Source: Chromera velia (Eukaryota; Sar; Chromeraceae). From it: a stretch of 26,776 nucleotides of DNA. The stretch is taken from the NCBI GenBank assembly GCA_018398765.1, contig JAHBMJ010001738.1, forward strand, positions 1 to 26,776, written 5' to 3'. A model generated the notes under the pieces. That model saw only the letters and a program-made list of their open reading frames with translations. It was not told where the DNA came from and made no database searches. Position numbers and translations under genes: made by a program. Positions 1 to 10,403 of this stretch are shown here, in pieces (the stretch's first letter is position 1; every line of letters begins with the position of its first letter).

Positions 1-1334
1 TGTCACGAAAAAGAGAAATACATGCATCCCCAGACTCATCCCCCCTCTTCCCACTCATCCTCTGCATAAATTCATCACGAGAGAGGAAAATACCTCCCCT
101 CTCAAGTTCTCCCAACTCCTTTGTCATGCACAGAGAGGAGCGAAGCTTGTGTCTCAGCTGAGTATAACCTGAACCTCTCCTGCACGCACAGGCAGACAGA
201 CGGGAGCGTTCTGGTTTCAGTTCAATCGAAGGGTCATTCCTTTCTTTCCTCAAGACACCCATAGTATTCCACATCGGTTGATATGCTCTAATACAAAGCA
301 ATTCCATCATACGAAGACTCATTTGTCCACCATCCACCCGTGCCAGAGGCAATACAACGAAGAGAGCATGACGAGAAGCATCACTAGACAGCACTGAGTA
401 AAAACGGTGTGCATACCCCCGCCCAAATTTATTCGCTGCCCGACCCCCCCTCCGTGATCGTAAAGCCACATAGAAGTGCTGCATGTCGACATCAGGACAT
501 CGGATGTTTTAACTGGTTGAGGCAGCTTTTTCAAGTGTTTAGAAGCATTAAATGAATAAGAAAGAAGCTAATGCCGGCCAATGTTGCCCAGTGTTGGTCA
601 TTAAATTTTTTATATCACTTTTAGATACTATAGGAAGGAAAGAAGATAGGTCTGTCTATAATGCTGTCTGTTCCTTTCTTTTACTCACTTATTGATTCAT
701 TCATTCACCTTGCTGCCTACAGCTGTATATTATCTAAGCCAACAGTCGTTCCCTCTAGTTGTTCCCTTCCTCACTCTTCTTTTCCTTCGTCTCTCAGCCC
801 TCTTTGTCTTGGCTTTTCCCTTCAGTTCTACTGGTAGGGAAGATAATAAATCAAGTAGATAATAAATAGCTATATCAACGGTTTTAGAACAGGAGGGTAC
901 GTAGAATTAAAGGTCCAACAGTGTGTTTTTGTTCATGTTTTCCTTATCGCATACATAAATTTTCACCTGAAATTCATAAGCAATTGTGTGACAGACAAAT
1001 AACGTAAAACATCATATTTCTGATTTTAAATGTGTTTTAATGAGTTTATAAACATATACAAGGCCTAGAGAGGTCGGGCATTGGTCGGGCATCATAGGAC
1101 ACCGGACCCCGTGGATGCCCGAACGATGTCGTCGATGTCGGCAAAACCCGATGTCAGATCTCTGTGACAAAACTTCCACGAGTCATAACTTAAGAACTAT
1201 GATGAATGAGAAGCTCATATTAATACAGTTTTAATGTTTTTTACCCTGCTTTAGGTTAAGGATGGTGTATAGCTACTTACTCCCCCTTATATCCAATGTT
1301 AGGTCATATAGGGTACCTAGAGTGCAAACCCTTA
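1..1334. other. Intergenic, no gene recognised
   Basis: No reading frame here shows recognisable protein character; the longest open stretch is a short minus-strand frame at 319-534 of no evident composition bias. A short duplicated motif (gtcgggcat, twice) lies at about 1072-1092, in a locally GC-rich island of about 100 bases. Otherwise the sequence is AT-rich and unremarkable. Confidence 0.6.
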
Positions 1335-1657
1335 GGACTTCTTTTCTCCATTTAACAACCTTCAACAGCATTACCAAAAATGCTTTCCTTCCTCTAAAAG
1401 CTCTTCTGATCTCAAACTTGCAAACCACAAAGGCTAAAAGAGGGACCCAGATGTCTGTGGGTCAGGCTCCTTACAGTGAAGCCAAACTGCATACAGGCCG
1501 GATCAAAATGCGTGAGATGAAGCCAAGAAAGGACTTCTTTTCTCCATTGAACAACCTTTAACAGTATCACCATAAATGCTTTCTTTCCTCTAAAAGCTCT
1601 CCTAACCTCAAATTTGCAAACCACAAAGGCTGAAAGAGGGACCCAGACGTCTGTGGG
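1335..1657 (+). repeat. 127-bp direct repeat, period 196
   Basis: Bases 1335-1461 and 1531-1657 align over 127 bases without gaps, with about a dozen substitutions by eye, nearly all transitions. Both copies start ggacttcttttctcca and end gtctgtggg. The period is 196 bases, so the block is a partial tandem duplication of about 1.65 units. It lies just upstream of the LINE fragment. Its minus strand stays open across part of the block, but the two copies fall in different frames, so I do not call it coding. It may be a fragment of a dispersed repeat. Confidence 0.8.
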
Positions 1658-1676
1658 CTCTAATATAGGTCTATAA

Positions 1677-3500
1677 GCACCATTAGCCTTTACAGAACCT
1701 CTCCGTCTTCTATTCTCTGACAAGTCGAGATTGGTCCGGTTTGACCGCATCGCATCAAGAGAGAAAGAAGAAGTTAGACTGGGGGAGATAGTGATGAAAG
1801 AAGCAAGAGAGCAACCCTACCTGGGACTAGTCCTATCCGCCGACTGCAACCTAGAAACCATGATGGAAGCGCGGTCAATCAAAGCAGAGAGATGTATGCA
1901 GGGACTGATGGGGAAGATAGGAAAGGAGGGGGGGATTCCACCTGCTGATTGCTTCAATATATTTAAACCGACAGTGCGCGCCGTATGGTTGTATGGATAT
2001 GAAATCCATGCATGTCCAGATAGCGCATATGCAGAATTCGACGAGAAGCAAAGAAGATTTGTCAGGTTTGTTTTGCATTTAAGAAAGAAAAAGAATTGTG
2101 ACACGCTGATGATGGAAGGAGGTTTTATTCCGATCGATCTCAAAGTGGCTTCCAAAACGATCCAGTGGGTAGGGAAGGCTTTAAAGGAGAGAAGAAACAA
2201 AGCGGTAGGGCAGGCAATCCTCACATGCCTGAGAGAGGGGGTAGAGAACGAAATCATGGGGGGGGGGGGAGGAATACATCCTTTTCATCTTTTCCCTCAT
2301 CTGAAGCAATGTGCACAGGCACTCTACACAGATAGAGGAATGCACCCTTTTGCAAGAGAAAGACTAAAAGGAAGCGTAGGGCAGAGAGGAACACAGGTAG
2401 TCAACGAAAGAGTGGACGGGATAGAGAGATGGCTGCTGAAGAGAACAAAAAATGAGCTAGATGAGAAGAAGAAAGAGGCGTTTGCACATAGAATAGAAAG
2501 AAACATAAGAGAGAAGTCTTAGAGCAGTCAGGAGAAGGCAGAACTGACAGGAGTGATGATGGCTGACGTGTACAGAAAGGTCTCAAATGGAAACCGTCTC
2601 CACCTTTCTTTGTTTGAAGACAGAGCAGGTAGAAAGGTTGACTCGACAATGAAAATAGACAGAGAGAGAATAGGGAGAGCCCCTTTTTGCTATACGAGAG
2701 TGGCGCCGCGATTAGAACACAGGAGGAGAGCAGCATGCAGGGTGGGAGACAGGGCTGTGGCTGCGACTCAGGGAAAAATTCTGGTAAGGGGCGGAGAGAA
2801 GGTGCCGTTACAGAAAAGGATGTGCCAGTTCTGTTGAGGGTGGTTGGGGATCGAGGTGGTGGAAGATGAAATCCATCTGGTGACAGAATGTCCTGTTTTT
2901 GACAGAGAAAGAGCAGAGATGTTCAGAAAGATAGAAGAGAAATGGGACAACAAGATGGAGGAAAGAGCCAGAAAGGCAGCCACAGAAAGAGAAAGGCTCA
3001 ACAGAGAAGAGGGAAAAAGAGATAACTCGACGTTTTTTTGTTTTCTGTTGAATGAATGTTATGCCGGAGTGGATGAGTTTTTGGGATGGGCGTCATTCAG
3101 ACGAAGGGTGTTTGAGGAGTGTCCAGGATGGTACGGACACATAGAGGGAGACGCTCTGGCGGCCAGACATGCAAGAATCACCGGAAGGCAGCGGGCGATC
3201 GAGAGACTAACAAAAGAATATGAGGAGACAATTGATAACTCAGAGACGACCGAAGGAGCGTTAGGGTGGGGAAGGAGGGAGCCGCAGAAGAAGATTGATA
3301 AAGCAAACAAGAAGAGTGAGGAAGCCCAAATCACATGCCGTTTCAGATCGATTTTCAGGCTGGAAAGCCAACGCGGATCCAGAGCCGTGGCTCGAACAAC
3401 GAACAATCATGTAGCAGCGGCCAGGGCAACAAACTCTGGCGGGCCCCGAGGGTGGGGTCTGATACCTCAGCTTACGCTGGGGAACGCCCCGCCCTGCTAG
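1677..3500 (+). pseudogene. 5'-truncated LINE retrotransposon ORF (RT C-terminus and zinc knuckle)
   Basis: One frame runs through this region and is interrupted only by an in-frame TAG (2520-2522) and TGA (2835-2837). The order of motifs is that of the part of a non-LTR retrotransposon ORF2 that follows the reverse-transcriptase palm. These are a KSRLVRF stretch, then PYLGLVLSAD (the YLG motif), LYGYE followed by a QRRFVRF segment, then EGGFIPIDLK and W. Further on comes a C-terminal Cys/His knuckle: CQFC at 2823-2834, then EDEIHLVTECP. The catalytic YADD box is missing, so the copy is 5'-truncated, as is common for LINEs. Both stops can arise by C-to-T change (CAG to TAG, CGA to TGA). The frame downstream of the knuckle is charged and helical. 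Dead copy; the clade cannot be named without alignment. Confidence 0.8.
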
Positions 3501-3558
3501 CTCTGGCGACAGATAGACATAGCGGGAAGCTAGGTGGGAAGGCCCTAGGGTGGAACAT
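3420..3558 (+). other. LINE 3' untranslated region with hairpins
   Basis: This GC-rich tail between the LINE coding remnant and its simple-repeat end can fold. A ctggcggg arm near 3435 can pair with the cgccccgcc near 3485, and ctagct (3498-3503) with agctag near 3529-3534. Some LINEs carry a 3' hairpin recognised by their own reverse transcriptase for target-primed reverse transcription. Assigning that role here is inference from position and complementarity. Confidence 0.45.
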
Positions 3559-3583
3559 ATCAATCAATCAATCAATCAATCAA
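3559..3583 (+). repeat. (ATCA)n tail of the LINE
   Basis: Six tandem ATCA units follow the GC-rich 3' region directly and pass into AT-rich flanking DNA. A short microsatellite rather than poly(A) at the 3' end is typical of several LINE clades, and this marks the likely 3' boundary of the insertion. No target-site duplication could be identified, because the truncated 5' end is not sharply defined. Confidence 0.75.
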
Positions 3584-4327
3584 AAATTAATCAGGATTTT
3601 AACTGTGTATAAGAATCTTGCGGACTATCAGATTTAAAATACTTCTTCTCATGCCTATATATGCCGGGTAGTTTGAGGGGTCTAGACTCTAGGGGGGCCA
3701 AGGAAGGAGTGGAGCCCCCCCAGATTTAATAAATTAACACAATTATGAGGGCAACGCCGCCGTGTATAACTAGATATATACTAAGTCAACATTAATTATT
3801 TTAATATTTTATTAATTACATGCTTGAACTTCAACGAAGTGCATATTAGATAAACTCTAGGATAAACTTCTCATAAAGTTTTTAAACTCGCGGGCTAGCT
3901 TGCAGGGAGTGGAAAGTGCGAATCACACTGCTACTAGTAGATAGTGTGTGCTTAGCCATCACTGTCTTAGTGGATCACTGTGCTACTGTGCCAGAATTTC
4001 TTTATGTTAGCGAATGTCAGCTAGCCCCTCGACCACCTAAGCACCATATGTCTTGCCCTTAATTCTCCCGATTTTTCCCATTGACATTGAATTTGAAAAC
4101 CTATCTGAACACCATTAAACATCACCCCCCCTCCTAGCCCCCCTCTCTGAACCCTCACAGCACATCCGAACAAAGTGGGTGTCCTGGTGTGCATCTATCT
4201 GCAGTCCTGTCTGAAGTCTGCATTCCCCTTGACCCCTCTTACACTCAATTGAATTAGTTCTCTCTGGTCGATTTTGATCCAGAGGCACTGCAAGCAATAC
4301 TTCTTTCTGGTCTTCCATATTTATTAT
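3584..4327. other. Intergenic, AT-rich; one GC hairpin
   Basis: No gene seen. Bases 3688-3698 and 3714-3724 form an 11-bp inverted repeat (one mismatch) around a 15-base loop, with G and C runs in the arms. The stretch from 4115 to 4327 lies just downstream of the antiporter stop codon, so it should include that gene's 3' untranslated region; no polyadenylation site was pinned down. Confidence 0.6.
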
Positions 4328-6550
4328 TTACAAGGACCCGGAAACATAGGGCTCTTCGAAATAGTAGATCAACGCCACCGCAAAGTAAGCCGTCATCAGC
4401 ATCGACCCCTCCAGCCAGTGCGAGACGCCGTCCTGCACAAAGAAAGTACATGGGATCGTGAGAGAGGGAGGCGAAGGGCACCCTCATTCTTCAGATAGAT
4501 AGATAGACAGATAGATAGATATAGAGATAGAGAGAGGGCAGATCGGAGAGGACGCACACAAGCAAATGTCGACACGGGAAAGGGGGACCGCTGAAAAAAG
4601 AAAAACGACGTTTGTGTGTGTGGGGGGCGGGGAAGGGGGGGCGGGAGAACGAGAGAGGCAGAGCGAGAGAAACGAACAGAAATGAATGTGAGACCATCGA
4701 AGGCCCACGCGTGCAATTTGCGCGTTGTGCTGAAAACTATACAGACAAACACGCAAGATTCGTTTCTTCAATCTCCAGTTCACAGACAGTCCATTGTGAA
4801 AATTGTACTTCAACAACAAAAAACGACAGACAAAAAGGTGAACGAACAAATAGAGACACAGACAGACAGACGCACACACCCACCTGCAGAATTCCCGTTG
4901 TGATCAGCGTGCTGAAGACCAGAATGGCTGCCTGAAAGGGGTGGAAGTTCAACGTCATCTCCTTCCCCATGGCCCACCCGATCAGCACAGTCACGGGTGT
5001 GACCAGCAAGGCCATCTGGATGGAGGACCCCACTGCGACCCCCAGAGCAAGGTCCACATTGTCCTTCACTGCAAACACCACCGCGCTGTAGTGCTCTGCT
5101 GCGTTACCGATGATGGGCAGCAGAATGATCCCGATGAACTCCTTTGAGAGGTTCATGTCATCCACAACGCCCTGCATCCATGCATCATTACAGCACACAT
5201 GCATATGACTAGCCGTGCAGGAACAGGAATACGAGAAAAAAGAGTTTTGGCGGGGGAGACACGTAAACGCACGCAGAGCCCGGAAGAGAAACTGACCAGG
5301 GACCGACAGAGACCTGCACGATCGAGTTCACTTGCCGACAGACTCACGGGCAGACAGATAGAAACAGAAACAGAACAAGGGATCGAACGCAAACATAAAA
5401 CGAATTGCCAACAAGCTCGCTAGTCGACAGAAAGACCGACAGACAGTCCTACAGAACAGCTTCTTTTCATTCAATCACGCATTAATTTGCGCTTCCTTCC
5501 TTCCTTGCTTTCACTATTCCGTGGCTTTTTCCGTGCTTCCTCCATTCACTCATTTGTCTTTCCTTTCTTGTCGCTTGTTCCTCCCAGCTCTTTCAACACC
5601 CCCCCATGTACACACACAGCGAAAAGTTGACCGACTGGCTGACTGACCAACCTGTATGGAGGAGATGAGGTACTCGGACTGCAGCGACACCACCAAGCAC
5701 GAGACCCCCAGGATACACACAGAGATGATCACCGGCATCGCCTCTCCCTCTTCATCCTCTGACCCCCCTGTCTCTGTGGTCTGCTGTTGAGGCAACGACC
5801 CTTCTTGGTCGGAGGTCCGTCGGATCAAAATAGAAGACCCTCGGCGCATTTTCGGCTGCGTGAACGAACGGGCATCAAACAGAACAGAACAGAACAGAAC
5901 AGAATTGAGCTTGCATGTCTTCTCCGTCAGAGACTTGCTTTCGCTCTTATGGTACAAGAAAGATGCATGGTTGTGGGGACTGGCAACGACGCGTGCGTGT
6001 GCTGACTCATAATGGACCCATTCATGCGTCGTTCGAAGAGGAACGACACACCCGCATGTACAACGATTCTGGCAGTGAGACGAGATTGACGAAGGGAACT
6101 GAGCAGCAGAGAGGATCGCACTGGAAGCAGAGCGGGCTACGAAGCTGAAGGACACACTGGCACGGTGGCGGGGACGACCGGGCGCACACAAAAGAAAGAG
6201 GAAACGAGGGAAAGAAAGAGGACGACAAAGCACGAAAAGTGGAAAATGGAGGAAGTGACATAGTTGTATGGAGACTGTGTGGAAAGAGCAGTAGGGAGAC
6301 GAGAAAGGGTGAAACATGTCAAGCGAACAAGTCGGGTTTTCATTCGAACAGGGAAGCCTACGAGAGGAATGATGGCCCATGAAGAGAGCAGCGTTCTCTC
6401 AGAAAAGTTGGCAACGCAAGAAGGAATCTTGAAAGGAGCCAGGACCAGAAAGACCAGAACAGAAGGAAAAGAAGTTCAATGGTGGGGGGGTTCACTGAAT
6501 TAACGAGAATGAAAACAGACGAGTAGAGACCAGCAAGCAGTGAACGAGAG

Positions 6551-6614
<64 letters not shown>

Positions 6615-6636
6615 CAGAGACAGAGAGAGGGGGAGG

Positions 6637-6698
<62 letters not shown>

Positions 6699-7473
6699 CG
6701 AGACGGTATAATCGCGTTCGAGAAACCAAGGACCAGACTCCAAGGAAAGCACCAATGTTTGGCTGACAAAGACTGACCTTCTCGAACAGTTGGTAGTGGG
6801 AGACCATCTGGAAGTACAGGTACTGGATGTACGAGATCACCAGCGCGATGGAGAGGATCCTGGAAATATTTAGCTCGGACTGGCTCTCTGACTGGAGAAT
6901 GCTGGCGTACATCGTCGGGAGTGTGAGGCAGAGACAGGACAGCATCAGCAAAGAGGTGCTTGTGACTGCTCCCAACGCGTTGTACTGCTGTAATTTCTGC
7001 TTCATCCCCCCCAACCAAAACGAACACCCGAGAACCAGCAACAGATTCGACAGAATCGAACCCATCAAAGTACACTGCACCACCAGAATCTCATCTCGAT
7101 AAATACCGAAACCACACAGAATCATCTCCACCACATTCCCAAAAGTTGCATTCAGCAAACCCCCAACGACAGGTCCCGACTCTTCGCTGAGTGCCTCGGT
7201 GGACTCGCCAATCAGCCAGGCGAGGGGAATGATGGCCATAAAGTTCAACCAGAACACCCACACATTCCCCCAGTCCAACTGGTATGCAGCTATACCTAGA
7301 GGTATAAATACAAGGAGAACACTGAGAAAGCTCCCCCTGAGTAGTGCTACGAGGGCCATCCAATTCTGCTGGCAAGACCCCCAGTTGACTTCCTTTTTTG
7401 GTTCCCCCCCGTTCTCTGGAATGAGGGCGTCTCCCTCCGTGTCCGTGGGTGCGACAGCATTGCCGCTCGACAT
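4328..7473 (-). CDS. CAX: Ca2+/H+ antiporter, CAX family (4 exons)
   Basis: Four exons on the minus strand join in phase 0: 7473-6778, 5855-5652, 5171-4884 and 4432-4328, giving 430 aa, the normal length for this family. Donors are GTCAGT, GTTGGT and GTGGGT; acceptors end in GCAG. The protein exchanges Ca2+ (or other divalent cations) for H+, usually across a vacuolar or acidic-store membrane. Both signature repeats are visible: GNVVEMI at residues 112-118 (c-1) and GNAAEH at 322-327 (c-2). LLVLG follows c-1. SEYLISSIQ spans to GVVDDMNLSKEFIG at the exon 2/3 joint, and DGVSHWLEG forms at the exon 3/4 joint. An acidic linker (GSEDEEGEA) sits between the two halves, as expected. About 11 membrane segments can be read. 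The start at 7473 is the first Met before the family-conserved part; the frame stays open upstream to 7689, so a longer N-terminus is possible. Confidence 0.93.
4493..4535. repeat. GATA/GACA microsatellite in CAX intron 3
   Basis: Tandem agat units with one acag interruption pass into agagag. The repeat lies inside the 451-base third intron (4433-4883), which also holds a G-rich block near 4609-4650. Confidence 0.85.
5879..5903. repeat. (AGAAC)n microsatellite in CAX intron 1
   Basis: About five perfect 5-base units lie in the 922-base first intron (5856-6777), only about 25 bases upstream of the exon 2 acceptor on the minus strand. Read on the sense strand this is a GTTCT pyrimidine-biased tract, so it may contribute to acceptor recognition (inference). 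Confidence 0.85.
6547..6699. repeat. (GA)n/(GACAGA)n microsatellite in CAX intron 1
   Basis: About 150 bases of almost pure purine GA repeats alternate with gacaga units. It lies some 80 bases inside the intron 1 donor. Frames through it read as Ser/Leu or Arg/Glu runs and are artefacts. On the sense strand of the antiporter it is a CT-rich tract. Confidence 0.92.
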
Positions 7474-7892
7474 CCTGTCTTCTGAGGGCTCGAGGCGAAG
7501 ACAGCAGAGCAGGGGAAAACACTGAGCACGAGAAAGAGACCCGAGTCCACCGAATCCAACGCGGGTAAAGAATGCAGATGGGTCGAGGTGGAGCACAGGA
7601 CTCCGCGTATCCTTTAGCCTGAGTTTTTCTTCCGGGACCCCACCTGGATGGCGCGTGACGGGAAGGCGTAAATTGAGTTCGAACTTCAAGACGAGCGGAA
7701 AGTCCTCTTACTGTGCCTGCCAAAGTGTCCGTGTGAAATCATTGGGAATCATTGGGAAGATTCGATATAGCGGTGATGCGCGGTGCACTCAAATCGGCCC
7801 TATGGTAGGCCATGCTTGGCCCGGCCCTTGGCCGCGGTCCCTATAAAGCTGCGCATGCGTCGGGCCGCGGCCGCGGCCGGCCCGAGGGCCCT
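7474..7892. promoter_or_regulatory. Likely 5' region of the CAX gene
   Basis: This is the upstream flank of the antiporter start. It includes a very GC-rich, self-complementary block at 7862-7883 made of CCGCGG/GGCC units, and a palindromic ggccatgcttggcc near 7808-7821. On the plus strand tataaag occurs at about 7842. No transcription start can be assigned; calling it regulatory rests on position and base composition only. Confidence 0.3.
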
Positions 7893-8369
7893 GATTCGTG
7901 CACGGCAGCATTTAATACATACAGGCAATATGTGGGGCTTGAAGGGGATTTGCGCATCCGATCTCTTTTCAATTTGCAGAGAGGGGCTATCCTCGATGTT
8001 AGGGTGAGTGACTGTAATCAAGAAAGTCACAGAAATGAGACGGTTTTTCAGACGCTTCTGAAACAGGAGGTGGAGAAGTGGAAGAAGTATTGGCAGGACT
8101 GTATTGAAAGTAGAACAGACTTTACGCCCTTTATCATGTCAACAGACGGAGCCTTGGGAGAGGGAACAATGATAGTGTTACGAAGAACAGTGCACTACAG
8201 TGCACTAAATTACAGCCAGAACCAACACAAAGCCTTGCAGAGTTGCAGGAATGGTGAAGGCGAGAATTCATATGGCAGTGATCAGGGTTTCAGTGTACTG
8301 CATGAGGGCGGAGAGAAAACCGGGGTATACTGCATGAGGGCAACCACAGGGGAAGTGTTCCTTTACTAA
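7812..8369 (+). pseudogene. Fragment resembling the nuclease-like C-terminal domain of a retroelement protein
   Basis: The open frame encodes 185 aa. The recognisable part is about residues 40-120: GDLRIRSLFNLQRGAILDVR, then VSD, a KQEVEKWKKY helix, FTPFIMSTDGALGEG. This order (RGDL, DVRV, a Lys-rich helix, F-TPF, STDG) matches a domain I associate with the C-terminus of some reverse-transcriptase-bearing elements. There a D-x-V core and a later K resemble a PD-(D/E)xK nuclease. The first 40 residues read through GC-rich DNA and are probably not coding; the last 60 carry short duplications (agtgcact twice, tactgcatgagggc twice) and look unrelated. No reverse transcriptase is found nearby, so this is a stranded fragment. 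Confidence 0.5.
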
Positions 8370-8917
8370 TGCTAGAAACATTGCTGCAGCACAGGTACCA
8401 AAGGATACTGATGGTGACTAGGAGTAAATGGAGAGCCCAAGTTTTGACGCTGAACTTCTAGACTAAACTAAATTAAATTAATTATTATTAAAAAAAAAAT
8501 GAAGCATGACAAAACCCTCAATCATTAATATGAAGCATATGACAGCTCGTAGGTATCCATGTCTTTCTGTGTCTGTCCCGGCCTCTCTGCCTCTGCATGA
8601 AAATCTCTGGTCTCAAGCATAATAGGGAAAGTGATTGATTTTGAGGATAAATTTGGGTTCAAAAAAAGTCACTGTGGTACTATATAGTAGTAGTAATATA
8701 TATATTGATAAAACCTTCAATCATCATGTAGACATACATTTACTTAGACTAGATTAGACGTACCTAAACCAACCTAGACTGATTTAGACATACCTAGGCG
8801 TATTAAGACGTATTTAAACAGAAAAGATCATCAACTTCTTCCCATTATAGGGGAACCTCCCTGAACCTAAGTACCACTTGAAAAAATATAAGGGAGAGAC
8901 AGTATGGGAAGAAGGTT
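8370..8917. other. AT-rich spacer with degenerate short repeats
   Basis: No gene seen. Between about 8740 and 8820 a degenerate unit near ttagacrtacct recurs four or five times. A run of nine or more A lies at about 8490. Similar but diverged taggtta motifs occur near 20510-20550. Confidence 0.55.
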
Positions 8918-9358
8918 TTGGGTCTCTCTCTCTTCATTCTCGAGAGTGTTCCAGAAGTTGTTTTATTCTCTTTAAAGAATTCGAATAGATCTGTTTTCTC
9001 TCCTTTCGTTGATGGGTCCTTGGAAACTGCATATGGGAGTGACCTGTCCTTACATTCTTCTGTTTATTTGTATCCCCGTTTTATTTATGGGAATGCGTAT
9101 GTGGTCAGCCGCTCTGCACGTTCAGGTCTGATATGTGGTCACATTATAAAAATGCTTTTATCCGCAAATCTGCCCACCTGTTTGATGGTAAGGGAGTTGT
9201 CATTAATGTTCGTTGAATTGTTATCTTTGCGATGGCCTTTTAATTTTCTCAAGGAACAGTATTTGCATGTTTTAGTCCATACGGCCAGCACGGATCTGAT
9301 TGAAGGATGGTTGAATGAGGTTGCGTTTCTTAAGCGCTTTAGGCTAATGATGTATTGA
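8918..9358 (+). CDS. Orphan ORF, 146 aa, faintly RNase H-like
   Basis: An isolated AT-rich frame of 146 aa with no neighbours. I do not recognise it with confidence. The spacing of VDGS (about residue 32), a Glu in VRELSLMFVELLSLRW (about 93) and a beta-like YLHVLVHTAST (about 113) recalls the RNase H fold of retroelements, where D, E and D are catalytic. Here the last Asp position would be His, so even if related it should be inactive. It starts at ATG and ends at TGA, with no obvious splice sites. It could equally be a chance frame. Confidence 0.25.
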   Translation: MGLSLFILESVPEVVLFSLKNSNRSVFSPFVDGSLETAYGSDLSLHSSVYLYPRFIYGNAYVVSRSARSGLICGHIIKMLLSANLPTCLMVRELSLMFVELLSLRWPFNFLKEQYLHVLVHTASTDLIEGWLNEVAFLKRFRLMMY

Positions 9359-9913
9359 ATATGTTTATATTTGTATGTTCTTTATTTCGATTCTTTTTGT
9401 CCTATTGATCTTTGATCGAACGTCTCTTTTACTTAGCACACAGAGCCAGAAGCGATAGAAAAAAGACAGTGGCGAGACTGAAAGGGAGGGTCGCACGTGA
9501 TGTTATGTGTTGGAATTGCGGTTGCTTATCTGGCATGTCGGGATTGAGAGTGTGTGCATTGATACTACGGCTTGTGCCAGGACGATTTTAAATTATGCGC
9601 ACAACCGATCGTTCATGGGGTGGTGTTTGAGCCATGCCGAAATTTATTAATTTTTTATGCCGTACGTATATTTAACATCGAATTTGCATGTGTTCGTCTA
9701 TCTGTACATGCGCATTGAGATACAGGCGTGTGAGATTTCGAGTAGAAGGACTGCTCTTCCACTAAACACAGTGCTGCCGCCTACTAGCACAGTGCGGAGA
9801 CGGTTAGGACTGTCACATACGTTACAGCTGTCTGAAGTAACGCGAATTCTAAGGTAACACTAACTAAGAATTAAGATGATCTCTATCTGCAGCATCGTTT
9901 TTCAAGAAACTGT
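9359..9913. other. No gene recognised
   Basis: Mixed-composition DNA without a convincing frame. A short frame at 9657-9857 has no recognisable features and I do not call it. Confidence 0.55.
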
Positions 9914-10041
9914 CCACGCCTGCAACATAGACAATCAAGACACCGTCCAGATATGCGGCTTTGGCTTTTAAGACACCGTAAATGATCCACGCCTGCGGCG
10001 CAGACTTTCAAGCTTATCTAAAAATGCGGCTTGAACTTTCA
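9914..10041 (+). repeat. Degenerate tandem duplication, about 60-bp unit
   Basis: Two diverged units each contain ccacgcctgc, then tcaag, then atgcggctt, then a tttaag or ttcaag end. The element caagacaccgt/aagacaccgt is also repeated within the block. It lies immediately upstream of the first 326-bp repeat. Confidence 0.5.
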
Positions 10042-10077
10042 AGTGGTAGTTAGGTTCAAGGAGGTCTATAGGGGCCA

Positions 10078-10403
10078 TGCAAAAAGCGTACGGGGCTCTT
10101 AAGTAACAATAGCTTCTAGCAAAGAGTACTCTAGCGCTACTATAAGCCTTGTCAAAGTCTACATAGTTCCGAGGGAGAAGTTGGTAAGTCTGTCAGTCAA
10201 ACCTCATGTGATAACTCTTAGAATCAGACCCACTCTTATGTTTGATCTACTGATTGTATCACTGCGCATGCTCATATATCGATCAGTCATTATACGTGCG
10301 CGCCCGCGAGCTATGCCGTTCTCATACAGGCCGAGGCCGCTAAGCTAAGCGATGTTAATTCTAGTTCAGTGCCCTACAAGCCCAGACTTCCTGGCAATCA
10401 CCT
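10078..10403 (+). repeat. 326-bp direct repeat, left copy (LTR-like)
   Basis: This copy aligns to 12472-12797 without gaps, at a constant offset of 2394. By eye there are about 24 differences (about 93% identity), and every one I found is a transition. The repeat begins TGC and has a CA at 10399-10400, so TG...CA long-terminal-repeat ends are possible. However, no 5-bp target duplication is seen outside the pair, and no primer-binding site follows the left copy. It could be a solo-type LTR of a non-autonomous element or part of a segmental duplication. Confidence 0.85.

Noticed and set aside
1817-2257. 146-aa minus-strand frame
   Set aside because: Antisense shadow of the LINE coding remnant, with no motifs of its own.
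6492-7075. Ser/Leu-rich and Arg/Glu-rich frames across the GA repeat
   Set aside because: Artefacts of the (GA)n tract in CAX intron 1; part of one is an out-of-frame shadow of exon 1.
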